Below are positions 10,857 through 23,050 of a stretch of DNA of 64,000 nucleotides, piece after piece. A program made the position numbers and the translations under genes. Numbering within the stretch: the stretch's first letter is position 1; each line of letters starts with the position of its first letter. The stretch is from Fremontodendron californicum (taxonomy: Eukaryota; Streptophyta; Magnoliopsida; Malvales; Malvaceae): the NCBI GenBank assembly GCA_030761205.1, contig JAULJL010000021.1, positions 10,583,160 through 10,647,159 on the forward strand, read 5' to 3'. The notes beneath the pieces were generated by a model. The model ran no database searches. It was not told the DNA's origin and saw nothing but the letters and a program-made list of their open reading frames with translations.

Positions 10857-13613
10857 ATGGTGTACTTTAAAGATCACAAAGATTATCTTGTGATTCTTTC
10901 CAAGGAAGACGAAGATATTAAAAAAGGATTATATATCTTCACTGACAAGCCCATATCGGGTAGATATAAGTCCACTTGGAAATCATTTGATTTTCCTGCC
11001 ACTTTGGAAGATTGGTCGATAGAACTTTCCCAAGCCTCACAATCTTCTCCAAAGGCGAGATCTCTTCAATCTAATCTTCACGTCAATACTTCTAATCATG
11101 AGAAGTTTGACACATTGGGAAGCCGTATCACTTCCGAAAAGTCATATTGGGGATTTTCCTTCAAGATTTTTGGAGAGTTTGGTTACATACCAAAGTATTG
11201 GGAATGGACTGAAGATGTGTTATACCACTTCAACAAAACTTTAATGACTGTTAGTATATATGATGCTGTTTATGCATCATTATACACTTATGATCACAAC
11301 AAGGACGTCATTTGCGCTTTTTGTGAAGCTTGGTGCCCGGCAACCAATACTCTCCACCCTGCTACTGAGGAAGCTTCCATCTCCTTATGGTATTTGCATA
11401 AGCTAGACGGTTTACCCATTCACGACATCTTTTATGATGAAGTCATTCCTTGTGCTGCCGAATTGACTGGCTTTGATAACAAGGGAAGATTCATCCCGAG
11501 ATGTTGTGAGTATCTATTTGCTGCATTCCATCTTTTGAAGCAAAACAAGGAGGATAAGGTGTCTATCGAGGATTGGATCAACTTTTGGTTTCAAGAAAAA
11601 TCGCGTTACACCAAGCCACCTGCTCGAAAAGCAAAGAAGCTTGTTCGTCCAAAAGCTACACATAACCCTATTGGGATCCTTCGGAAGTACCAAGGTCGGG
11701 GAATGGCAGGAGATAGAGCATTCACTGCACTTGGAATCACAGGAAGTTTAACAACAGACACTTATTTAGCTGCCTTCCTTTCTTGTTGGATTTGTGTATT
11801 CGTTTTCCCAAGTAAAGATTCAGAATTTGTTCGGCCAGAGACATTTAAGATAGCCAGCTTGATGGCGATTGGAAGAACTGTTAATCTCGCAATCCCGGTG
11901 TTAGCCAATATTTACCATGGATTAAGCCAAATCACACTTTCTACTCAAGCGGGCTCTTCAGATGCGTGTTTTCCAATTCACTATGTTTATGGGTGGCTAA
12001 GTTATTACTTCCGGACTCACTTTCAAAATCCAAATGATGTATATGGGCCTTTGATGAGCAAGTTTTCATGAGAAGGTGGAGCCAAATACTTTGAGGATTA
12101 TGACGCCCGCAAGTTGATTCATACTGGCATAGTGTGGAATGCTAACTTATGTCCCAGAAATAGTGATGAAGTGATTGTTGATGATGACGCTCTTAGTAAG
12201 ATCAATCATGGCTACCTTGTTAATGTTCGTTCGAGCTATTTTCCCGCCCGGTGTAACCAAGCCATCATTGTAGAACCTTACAGTCGTCATCGATTTGGGA
12301 GACAATTTGGGTTTTGTCAAGATATTCCCGGAGCTCTTAAGGAAGACATTCGTTTTGGATCTGTGGATGATCTATGTAGGTTTTAGAGAATTTGCACTCG
12401 TTCTCATACAAAGTCCAGATTGATCTCTCCAACTCGTTCTTTAAGTCTTAATGATCATGCAACTGCAAGATACATGAAATGGTGGTCGAAAGTTCATGAG
12501 CCATATCTTGAGCATTCTATTGATATTTTGATTTCAAGTATCCGTGCATCACCATCAAAGAGAAGAAAACCTTCAAAGGATGTTAAGAAAAAGTATTTAG
12601 AGATTTCTCAAGACAAATCCAATAAAGCCAAAGTCTCGTCCACTATAGATTTAACAAAGGAGCATGAGAAGGCTTCACAAGAAGTTCCTCGATCAGTGTC
12701 ATTAGTCGATGAAGCACAAAGGGTTTTATCGAAAGTCATCGAAGGGAAGCATAATGCGATCCTTGAAGATTCAATTGATGAGAGTGATCATGAAAGACAT
12801 TGGAAGCGAATCAGGCCAAGGGAATCCTTTCATGGTGATATATCCCCTGCCAAAAGTGAAGTTTTAGTTTCTAGTTCGCATGAGTTCAACAAACTTGTAG
12901 CTGAGATAAAAAATAATGTTTCAAGTACTGTTTCCAACCAAGAAGATGCTTGCCCCAACATGATTGTTAATGATACTTCCCCTATAGTGAAGACTACCAT
13001 AAGCCCTCATGTTGAAGCTAGTCATCTCGCCCTTCCAGAATTTTCTAAGTTTAGTGCTGAAAAAGTGATATCTGATTGTCAGTTGAAGCTTGCAACTATT
13101 TTGTGGGAAAGCATTCAACCAAGGATTATTTGCGCTTCTTTTGATCGGGTTTCTTCACTTACTAGTGATGTCCACAAGATCTTTGATGCAATAGAAGCAA
13201 TTGAGTCTGTTGATTCATCCTTATTGAAAGGCATGGTGGAAGACTACTTTACACAAGTCCAAAAGTTTAATGAGCTTGAATCTTCCATCTCTTCATCCAA
13301 GGATGGAATTGAAAGACTTCAAGCACTTGAAATTCGACTTAAAGATTCAATGTTACTTGAACATAAAACTATTGAGAACCTTAACACCCTGCAGTCAAAC
13401 TTGGCAGATATAGAGCAAGAGTTCATTACTTTGCAACGCAAAAAACATAGACTTGAATCTTCGCTCCAAGAAACTGAAGATGAACTGAAAAGAAGAAGAA
13501 TCGACACCTCCAAGATTCGTGAGGAGATGAATTCTGTTGAGTCTTTTACTACCCTTACTGAGAATGAAGCCAAAAACTTAGATTTGTTGCGAAGTATGTT
13601 GGAAGCCTCTTGA
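10857..13613 (+). pseudogene. Plant mobile domain (PMD, aminotransferase-like) gene inside retrotransposon, antisense to pol
   Basis: One frame of 918 codons runs from ATG 10857 to the stop at 13611-13613, broken by TGA at 12069-12071 and TAG at 12384-12386 with no frameshift. PMD core at about residues 110-495: IPKYWEWTEDVL, YDAVYASLYTYD, FCEAWCP, SLWYLHKLDGLPI, RPKATHNPIGI, YLAAFLSCWICVFV, FPIHYVYGWLSYYF, VEPYSRHRFGRQFG. A basic stretch (SKRRKPSKDVKKK) and a C-terminal coiled coil (about 785-918) follow. The start is chosen because copy 2 conserves MVYFK(D/Y)HKDY after a splice-acceptor-like sequence. PMD proteins occur as host genes (MAIN/MAIL family) and as extra genes in Tat-lineage elements. 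The cellular role is unclear, with silencing links reported for host members. The homologue near the second stop suggests W changed to TAG, and near the first G to TGA. Confidence 0.88.
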
Positions 13614-14125
13614 GAATACTTGAAGAATTTCAAATGGAAGCCCTGAATCCCTTTTAATGTAACTTTTTTTTTTTTTGAAAATTTATTGGTTCTCAGGATT
13701 TTTAGTTTTTTTTTTTAATTGTAAGTTCTTTTCAAGTTTGTAATGAAGTTAAATTTCTTTTTCTCCATATATCATCTTTCTTTTGCACTTTCTAAAGCAT
13801 TTTTGCATCATGTGTGGACTACAAATTAAATTCCCAAAGATCTTTAATTTGTAAAAGATTTGTTTTACTTGAAAAACAACTTGAATCATGAAATTTGAAT
13901 GGAGAATTATCATGATACTTTCAAGTGAACAAAAGATAATATTTGAATCAAACAAATTTTTTTTTTTTGGATTGAACTTGGCAATGAAACCAAGTTGCCA
14001 ACGTACCCTCGAATTTGAAGGATCAAGTCATAACGTAGTTCAGTAATTTTTTTTAATGTGCAGTTTAAGCTCGTGCATAAGAGCAATATGACAGTTTAAG
14101 CTCTTGCTTAGGAGCAATACCTTCT
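13614..14125. other. Convergent spacer between PMD and pol 3' ends, with conserved box
   Basis: The PMD (+) and pol (-) genes converge here. T-rich DNA at 13655-13720 follows the PMD stop. 13975-14041 (AACTTGGCAATGAAACC ... TCATAACGTAGTTC) is retained in copy 2 at 55748-55814, and from memory similar 'ACGTAG...ACGTAGGCAG'-type boxes are common downstream of pol in Tat-like elements. No ORF was seen. Confidence 0.55.
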
Positions 14126-17100
14126 TTAAGCATAGTAACGCTTCAAAAACTTTCCATTGATCGGTCCAACTTTGACACCATCTTGATCAACGATCTTGTA
14201 TGCACCATTGGTATAAACTTCTCGAACAACGTATGGTCCATCCCATTTTGAAAGGAACTTGTTGCCAATACGATGTGAAGTATTTATGGGTCTTCTTACA
14301 GCAAGGACTAAATCTCCAACTTGGAAAGATCGCTGCTTGACTTTCTTATTAAAAGCTTTGGATAGTTGAGCTTGATAGCACTCCAAGGTTGTTGGGCTTC
14401 CAACCTTTTCTCATCCAGTGCTTCTAATTCTTCCAAACGTAAACGTACATTGTCTTCACTAGAAAGATCTTCCTGGATTGCAATCCTCAATGATGGAATT
14501 TGTCACTCAAGTGGTAGAACAACTTCTACACCATAAACAAGTGCATACGGAGTGGCTTGAGTTGGTTTGCAATATATAGTTCGATAAGCCCACAGAGCTT
14601 CTCCCATCCTTTCATGCCAATCTTTCTTTGAACGGTTAACAACTTTCTTGAAAAGATTGCACAAAGTCTTGTTAAAAGCTTCTGCTAATCCATTTGCTGG
14701 AGCATGGTACATTGAAGACTTGTACTATTTGAAGTCAAACTGTGCACATAATTTGCTCATGTCAAACTGCTTCCCATTATCAGTTATGATGTGACGAGGT
14801 ACACCATACCGATAAATGATGTTTGTCTTGATAAAAGTTGCAACAGTTTTTTTTTTTTTTACTTCTCTGTAAGGTGCCACTTCTGACCACTTTTAAAAGT
14901 AATCTGTAGTGACAAGTATATACATATTCCCTAGTGAACTCTTAGGTAATGGTCCTACCAAATCAAGTCCCCAAGCATCGAACGGCCAAGATGTGACTGT
15001 TGGATGTAATGGTTCAAAAGGTTGATGGATGAAGTTTGCATGAAACTGACAAGCTTGACATTTCTTGGAGTAGTCTATGCTATCCTTTACCATTGTTGGC
15101 CAGTAGTATCCCGTTCTTTTAATTTGAAAGTGCAATTTAGCTTCAGACTGATGTGCACCACAAATTCCTGAATGAGCTTCTTGTAAGGTTTTGGATACTT
15201 CATCTTCTCCTAAACATCGAAGGAAGACCCCATCAAAAGAGCGGCGATATAGCGTACCCTTGAAGTAAATAAATCGAGGAGCTCGATGTTTCACTTCTGT
15301 TTTATGCCTTGGATCATTAGGTAGCCTCCCATGCTCTAAATAATCAATTAATGATTGTTTCCAATCTTCTTTTTCAACTTTGCAAACTGAAACAACATTG
15401 GATTCTGTATATTTATCTTTAAAATCAACTTGAGGTAAAATCCATCGTTTGCAAAGAGGGACTTTTACTTCTACACTTGGCATGGAAAAAGCTGATGCTA
15501 GATTAGCTAGAGAATCTGCTTGCTTGTTCTCTCTTCTTGGTACATGTTCCAAGCTTACATTGTCAAACCATTCCAAAATCTTCATCTGGGAGATCTTCAG
15601 AGAATTCCCAATCATCTGGAATCGGATGGTTTGCAAGAAAATCGGCAAGTGCTTGCCCTTTAACAGCCTTTTGTGGAATATAAGTAATATCGAACTCTTA
15701 TAGCAAAAGAGCCCATTTTGCCAATCTTTCACTGAGCACAGACTTGGACATGAGATATTTGAGGGGATCTGCTAGCGAAATCAAACGAACAAAATGAGCT
15801 TGCAAATAATGCCTCAGCTTTTTAACTGCAAACATCAATGACAAGCAAGTCTTTTCAATGGGAGAATAATTTAATTCAGCACCATTAAGAGTTCTACTAA
15901 GATAGTAGAGTGCAGTTTCTTTTCCTTCATCATTCTCTTGTGCCAACAATGCTCCTAAGGAACGTTCTTGTGCAGCAATATAAAGGATCAACTACTCCCC
16001 CGGTATAGGTGCCTTCAGAATAGGTGGTCGTAACAAAAAGGTCTTAATGCTCTTAAAAGCATTACTGCAGGCCTCATCCCAGACAAAAGGGACATCCTTC
16101 TTCATTAGCCGACTACATGGTTGACATCGACCAGCCAAGTTTGAGATGAAGCGTCGGATATATGCCAATCTTCCTTGCAGACTTTTAAGTTCATGCAGAT
16201 TGCGCGGTTCAGGCATTTTCATGATTGCATCTATTTTTGATTGATCGATCTCAATCCCACGATGTTGTACGATGAACCCCAAAAACTTGCCCGAGGATAC
16301 TCCGAACGTACACTTGAACGGATTCATCTTTAATTGGTATCTGCGCTATCTTTCAAACACTTGGCGAAGATTAGCAAGATGATCGGGTTTTTCCTTTGAC
16401 TTCACTACCAAGTCATCAACATAACATTCAACATTTTTGTGAAGCATATCATCAAAGATCTTTTGCATTGCTCTTTGATAAGTAGCACCTGCATTCTTTA
16501 ACCCAAACGGCATAACTTTGTAACAGTATATTCCTTTTGGAGTTTGAAATGCGGTAAGTTCTTCATCTCTTGGAGCCATGCGAATTTGATTATAGCCAGA
16601 CGATCCATCCATAAATGACAAAGCTTCGTGGCCAGTTGTAGCATCAACCATTATTTCTGTTAAAGGGAGAGAAAAGTCGTCCTTTGGACAAGCATTGTTC
16701 AAATCTCGAAAATCTACACAAACTCGAAGTTGACCATTTTTCTTTCTCACTGGAACAATATTTGAGATCCAAGTGGGATACTTGACTTCTTTAATAAAGC
16801 TAGCTTTGATGAGCTTATTGACCTCAGCTTCAATTTGGGGAATCAAGTTAGGATGAAAATGCCGTTGAGCTTGTTTGATAGGTCGAACACTTTTCTTGAC
16901 AGCCAGATGATGCATAGCTACTTTTGGATCAAGTCCCGGCATGTCTTTGTAAGTCCAAGCAAAGATATCTCGATACTTTATCAAAAGATCAAGATAGGTT
17001 TTTTCCTCTTCTGGTGGTAAGCAATCATTAATAAAGACCGGTCGTGGATCTTCACTAGTACTGATGTTAACCTCATTTAGCTCATCAATAGTAGCTTGAT

Positions 17101-20100
17101 TTCCTTCTTCAAAAGATAAAGGAGCTTCTTGGGCTTCTTCTTCTTGAGATTTTTCACCAGTTTCTTTTACAGATACATGGTTAGAAGTAAGGATTTCTGT
17201 TTCTTCAAGTTCTTCTTCCTCTGAGGATGAGACCAATTTGGTTATAACTACTGTGTGCTTTCTAGCCTTTAAAACTTCACCAGTAGTTACCTTCCATTCG
17301 CTTTGCTTTTTCATTCGAAAATGAATTTTGCTGTGAAAATCTCTTGATTCATTTAAAGTGGAAAATTTTCTTTTTCGGCCACAGTTAACTTCTTCAGAGT
17401 ACAGACTTCCAAGCCTTGACTGAATGGAAATTGGTTTACTTACAGAAACTTCACTGCATTTTTCTTCCATTCGTTCAAAAACTGACTTTCGTGATGATTG
17501 AATGCTCAAACGATCAAACACTGAACATCGTGTTGAGCGTGCTCCCAAGCAATCAAATACTGAAAGTCCTGGTGGCTTCACTGCATCTTCTTGCTCCTCG
17601 AGAACTTCCTCCACATTTATGTACCTTGAAGTTTGTTTATGAATCTTCAATTTTAATGGAGAATATCCGAGCCCCTCTCTAGAAGTTCCGATGTGATCAA
17701 TTTTCTTTTGCCAGACCTGACGGATCTTGAATGAACTTTGCGGCTTTTCTTTGTTAGGCTCTTTTGTCTCGTGAGCCAATTTTGCAACATCCTCTTGTTT
17801 ATATCCAGCTTTGCAAGCAACCTATAAGCATTATGATCAAAATCTTTGGCTCGATGAGTAGGAAGATCCTGATGTTCATAAAGAGGTTCTTTTACTGGCC
17901 TAACAAATCCTTTCAGTGGAGGTATAAGGCCTCTTGATTTTTCCAAGTTAGTGAAAGGAAGAGTCAAATCCTTTAAACCTAAATTTCATTTTCTCCAACT
18001 GTGGAGAAAGCCAAATTCTTTCCCTTTTGCTTTAATTCTTGCATCGGGTTGGGCATTACTTCTTCGATAAATGTATCTTTTAGATAAAACTTTGCATCTG
18101 CGAAATGTGCTTCTGCTATAGTAAATGGCTTAGCGTGTGCAAGGATCGTCTTGACTTGACCGTTTCTGCAATACTTGAGACATTGGTGCAGAGTTGAGAA
18201 GACTACACCATTTTGATGTATCCACGGTCGTCCTAACAACATGTTGTACGTCATTTTGGCATCGATCACATGGAAAAGTGGACTTGACTCCATATCTCCA
18301 ATGAAAAGTTGAAGTCTAAGTTTTCCAAGAGCTCTTTGTCCCCCTTGGTTGAATCCTTGGATCATCAAGCGGCTTTGCATCAATTCATCCAAAGGAACTC
18401 CCAATTCCTTCATTATCATCAACGGGAGTATGTTGACAGCAGAACCATCATCGATCAAGATTCTATTGATCTTCTGTTCTCGAGTATATCCTACGATGAA
18501 CAACAACCGATTATGAGGGGTTGACCCCAGCAATAGATCTTCATCAGAAAAGTTAATTTTCATAGCACAAAAATGATCATCAACTTCAAATGCTACTCTA
18601 CTGTGTCAATGTTTTTTTCATTATCTTCATTGCCACCGTTATGGTAACAAGTCATGAAAACCAAATCTTCATCTCTAAGCTGAATTGGCATGAATTTGTT
18701 TAAAGTGATTGGCTTCCTTGACTTTCTCCCTATTGAATTTTTACCATGAGATGGCATTTTTTTAGATGGTTGTTTGATCATCTTAGCTCTTGTAGGCACT
18801 TTCACAAGTTTTGGAAGATCTTCTTTTTGCTTTTTCGGCGTGTGACTAGAGTCCAACCATCGTAATCTTGATTTTGTCTTTGAAGCAAATAGTTGCCTCC
18901 ACTTCCCTGAAGATCCACCATCGTACTTGTACTTGGAGCCAGTATGATAGGATCAAAAGAGCCAAATTTTATGGTTCTATCCAGCAAATTGGATTGAGAA
19001 ACCATATTGACTGATGCCAAATTTGATGACACCGTTTCTTCTTCAAACTCGATTTTTCCCTCTTCATAGAGTCGCATGATTTTATCCTTCAAAATAAAGC
19101 ACTTCTCCAGAGGATGGCTAATCAAGCGATGGTACTTGCAATAATTGGGGTCTTCTACTTTATCAGCTTCTTCAGGTCGATTCATTTCTGGTAACTGAAT
19201 CAACTTAGTCTTCAAAAGTTCTTCAAGAATGTTTGAAACATCAGAATCAGGAAAAGGATACTTCTTTTCTTGTCTCTCTTTCAAAGTGATATTGCCTTTA
19301 CCTTTGTCTTGGATAGGAGAAGATTTCGTCTCTTGAGATTGTTTTGACTTGGGAGATATCTTAAGAGGCTTGGTAGTCACGACCATGGACTGTTTGCTTT
19401 CTCCCTTGTTGATAAAGGTTTTGCCCTCTTTGCGGGTATCTTGTTTTTCCTTACCTTTCTTTGGCTCTTGCATCGGAGGTTCTTGATTTCCAACAGCTGT
19501 CATACTCAACTCCATATCATGAGCACGAGTGGCTAATTCTTAAAAGGTTTTAGGCTTGATGCCTTGAAGAATGTAACGCAAGCCCCAATTCATGCCTTGG
19601 ATGCACATGTCAAGGGCAGAAGACTCAGACAGTCTTTCTTTGCAGTTAAGGCTCAGATTCCTCCATCTGTGGATGTAATCAATGACTGGCTCATCTTTCC
19701 ATTGATGTGAGCTTGTGAGTTCGATCATGTTGACTATGCGACGAGTGCTGTAGAATCGATTAAGGAATTCACGCTCAAGTTGTTCCCAGCTGTCAATCGT
19801 CCCAGGCTTAAGATCAGTATACCAATCAAAGGCGTTGCTTTTTAAGGAGCGAACGAATTGCTTCACCATGAGATCTCCATAGGTGCTAGCATTATTGCAA
19901 GTTTCCACGAAATGTGCAACATGTTGGCGTGGATTTCCTTTTCCATCGAACTGCTGAAACTTTGGGGGTTGATAGTTCCCAGGCATCCTCAGACGATCGA
20001 TCCTTTGAGAATATAGCTTTGCATATGTATATGAAGGTTGAGTGACGCTTTCAACTTGATCTTTGATAGCCTCCTTGATAAGATCCTTGAGCTGACTGGT

Positions 20101-20701
20101 AGTGACGAGTTCATTGATATTTTCTCAGAATCCTTAGCAACTTCCTTGCCAAAGTTCTCACCATCATCTTGAAAGATTGATTGCCAATTTTGGTTTGAAG
20201 CTTCGTTTCTTTTTCCAGTGAGATCGGCGATCTTGTCCATCATGGAAGCGATTTGGTTATCCTTCTCTTTGATGCTTGCTGAAAGAATTTCAACAGATTT
20301 TGCCAGAAGTGCAACTTGTTCTTCCAATGATGTGGTGCCAGTTGTCATGACATCCATTACTCCAGAACTAGATTTTGGAGCAGATGATGGAATAGGGCTG
20401 TATAGCTATCTTGTTTTTTGTATGTTAACTGGCCACTTGCACTTGATCCTCGAGGAGAATCAACTTGTCCAGCAGAAACTTCTTCTAAGTTTTTAATTGG
20501 AGAATAAGTGTCATAGAGAGGGTTTTGATTGAGTACCGAAAAAGTTTGCTCATACAATTCAGCAAGAGCTTTGGTCTTCCTCCTAGTGCCATAAGGATGA
20601 GCAGGGATATCAACGCTTGATGATGAAGTGGGGTAGACTGCAGGATTAGCTCGAGCAGGCTTGAGAGTTGGTTTGTTAGCAAGGTTCTTCTTGGGAGCCA
20701 T
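14126..20701 (-). pseudogene. Gag-pol of Tat-type element, copy 1 (many frameshifts and stops)
   Basis: Starts at MAPKKNLANK (ATG 20699-20701) and ends YYA-stop at 14126. Seen in order: retrotransposon gag (about 19990-19540), a CCHC-less linker, aspartic protease with LIDDGSAVNILP (near 18450), RT with YVDDLVV (near 16420), degenerate first RNase H (15990-15700), remains of the second RNase H (DNVSLEHVPRRENKQAD, near 15540), integrase zinc and DDE core (15190-14650), and a C-terminal chromatin/DNA-binding tail. At least eight frame changes (near 20360, 20130, 18840, 18590, 17970, 17800, 15600 and 14390) plus stops at 16346, 15992, 14893 and 14503. A 317-bp deletion near 15590 removed most of the second RNase H. 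Not functional. Confidence 0.92.
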
Positions 20702-20752
20702 TGCAACTTGATAACTTGAGTTTTGAAGAAAAGAGATGAAAGGCAGAGATGA

Positions 20753-20772
20753 TCCCACTGGGTGTGCCAAAA
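20753..20772 (-). other. Primer binding site, copy 1
   Basis: TTTTGGCACACCCAGTGGGA on the minus strand, 2 bp inside the 5' LTR. Copy 2 reads TTTTGGCACGCCCGGTGGGA at the same place. The two differences are both G-to-A at CpG. The cognate tRNA was not determined. Confidence 0.65.
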
Positions 20773-20774
20773 TT

Positions 20775-21758
20775 TGTACACACAAATTCCGTGTCGAAAA
20801 TATGACAAGGCAAATTTGCAGTCAAATAAGAATTTTATTAATCAAACTTTGAGGTTACAATCTCTGGAAGTTCTTAAAATAAAGAAATCCTTTTATTCTT
20901 TTCTTCAACAAGATTTTGATGAGATCCGCTTCAAGGGTCTTCTAGACTTGATCTTAAAAAAACGGGTTTGACCTCCTTTCTTTCTATGGAACAAGATCGG
21001 AGAGCAGCTTTTTGAGAGATCTTGAGATCCGCTTCAAGGGTCTTCTAGACTTGACCTTAAAAAAAGGGGTTTGACCTCCTTTCTTTCTATGGAACAAGAT
21101 CGGAGAACAGCTTTCTTAAGAACAGACACAGCGTTCTTCAGAATATCTTCAATTCCTTCAATTCTTCAGAGAATTCTTCTTGGGATTTTGGAGAGGTTTT
21201 GGGTCTTCAAAATCTCCTTCTCCTCTTCAGGCTTGTCCCTTGTGAATTTGTGTTGAGTGGAGGCCTCTATTTATAGTGCTAGTCAGCCAGGTGAAAGATA
21301 GTTTTAAAAGAACTTGTCCTCTTTATTTATCTCTTAATTAATTTAATTTAATTTAATTAGAGATAATACCTCCTTATTTATCCCTTAATTAATTAAATTT
21401 AATTAGAGATAAAACTTCATTATTTATCTCTTAATTAATTAAATTTAATTAGAGATAAAATTTATTATTTATCTCTTAATTAATTTAATTTAATTAGAGA
21501 TTAAACTTTATTATTTATCTCTTAATTAATTTAATTTAATTAGAGATGAAGTAATTATGACACATGGGTGACATTTGATTGGGTGACCCATGAATCCTTG
21601 CAATTTGATTGGTCAAGCCATGTGTACATATTTAATTAATTATAAAATAATTAATTATGATATGATAATGCATAATTTAATTAAAAATTTCTTAATTAAA
21701 AGAAATTTCAATTAACATGTGGCAATTTGTAATTGGTCAAATTTTTTCTCCTTCTACA
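20775..21758 (-). repeat. 5' LTR of copy 1 (984 bp)
   Basis: Direct repeat of 8072-9102 with the same TG/CA ends. It has five instead of six U3 palindromic units, the tandem R/U5 duplication, and TATAAATA at 21268-21275 (minus). Confidence 0.92.
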
Positions 21759-22557
21759 TTCATGTCGGATCAGGCATGAAAAATCATAAAACCTATTAAT
21801 ATTCTACTTGGATCTGATCCTAACCCAATTCGATCCGATTCATGAACAGATCTAATTTAATGGAACTTTATTTTTGTTTTCCTCCAAAACAATGAGTTTT
21901 TACACTTGTGATTTTGATAAATCCCACTTTTCTAACGATGCTTTAATAGATCAACTGCCGTGATTAGTGGACTAAATGCCTTTTGTCTTAAAAGGTTATA
22001 AGCTATCAAAGACCAAAAACCAAGAAGAAATCGGTATAAATGCACTAATGAGAATGGAAAGTAACAAGTTATAACTACTTCACATATAGCTCTCAAGTTA
22101 TCGAGGTATTCGAGTTCGTTTTTTATTATGTAAACGAGTTTAATCGAACGAGTTTGAGTAGTTCGATTTTTATTTCAGATCGAGTTTAAGGTTTAAAAAT
22201 AAAACTCAATCGAACTCAAACTCAAACTCGAGCCAAGTTTCAAGTCGAGTTCAAACTCGAACTCGAGCCTGTTACTGCTTAAGCTCACTTGGTTCGAATT
22301 AGACCTGTGCAAGGACCGGGTCACTCGCTTGACCCGACAGGTTTAGTCTGTATTAATATAAAAACCTTTTTTCTTAAAAATTTAATTATAAAAATATAAA
22401 AATATTTTTTAAATAATAATCTAGGTTTCCAGACTGATCCGGACTTGAGATAAGATGTTAAAAAAATTTCGAACCTCATCTCGATTCAACCCGATCCATA
22501 AACAGATTTAGCTCGAATAAATCCCTATTCAAAGCACAATTGACTAAAGAGTATTAC
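21759..22557. repeat. Repeat spacer next to PDI pseudogene: CGAGTTCGA repeat and family 2 MITE
   Basis: 21759-21860 is a fragment of a GC-ended repeat (GATCTGATCC ... ATGAACAGATCT). 22090-22290 is a foldback built from CGAGTTCGAACTCGA words. 22305-22520 is a family 2 MITE (TAGACCTGTGCAAGGACC ... CCATAAACAGATTTAG). No exon was seen, so the 3' half of the PDI-like gene is missing here. Confidence 0.5.
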
Positions 22558-22899
22558 CTTTCCTTTGAATGATTTTGATGTCTCGAGGAATGTGGGTTTA
22601 ATCTTCTCGGAATCATGTGAAGCAGCAAAAAGCAACAACTGTAATGAAAATAGTAAACATTTTAGAATAACAGAAATTAAATATTGAAAATTTTCATAAT
22701 AGAAGTAGAAGTGGCATTAGCATAAGATCTTACCTGTTTCTTGATTGGTTATCATACACCAGCTTAGCACTCTCTCTGTTAAAAGTAGCTACCAAAGGAA
22801 GCTTGTTGTTCGACAAAAATTCAGCTATTGCCAAGTTGGAGAATGGACCATCTGCATACATGAAAAATGATTGTACAAAGAGTTAGGATTTAAATTGCA

Positions 22900-23050
22900 A
22901 TTACGGATGCGTTTTGGATCACGTCATATTTATCGCAATTACGGATGTAACAAATACTATCGCGATCAATTGCGGTGAATATCAATGACAAAAAGAGTTG
23001 AAACCGCAAAATAACAATCGTAACGTTGTGTTCCGGTCACTATTTAAATC
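22900..23050. repeat. 'GCGATTGCGG' type repeat in PDI intron
   Basis: TTACGGATGCG, TCGCAATTACGG, CGCGATCAATTGCGG and ACCGCAAAATAACAATCG words resemble the longer block at 24185-24555 and read as inverted partners. Probably a fragment of the same MITE family. Confidence 0.4.

Larger units (their letters stand above)
8072..21758 (-). mobile_element. Tat-type Ty3/gypsy LTR retrotransposon, copy 1 (complete, decayed)
   Basis: Two direct LTRs (8072-9102 and 20775-21758) start TGTACACACAAATTCCG and end CTTCTACA. Flanking pentamers TTCGT (8067-8071) and TTCAT (21759-21763) fit a 5-bp target duplication with one change. Gag-pol reads on the minus strand, so the right LTR is the 5' LTR. A primer-binding-site-like sequence adjoins it and a purine-rich tract adjoins the left LTR. 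Order in element sense: 5' LTR, gag, protease, RT, degenerate RNase H, second RNase H (deleted here), integrase, antisense PMD gene, 3' LTR. Dual RNase H and an extra antisense ORF are known features of the Tat lineage. Total 13,687 bp. Non-autonomous now. Confidence 0.93.

Noticed and set aside
14308..18856. Many short frames on both strands across the copy 1 pol region
   Set aside because: They are fragments or complements of the broken gag-pol; counted once as a pseudogene.
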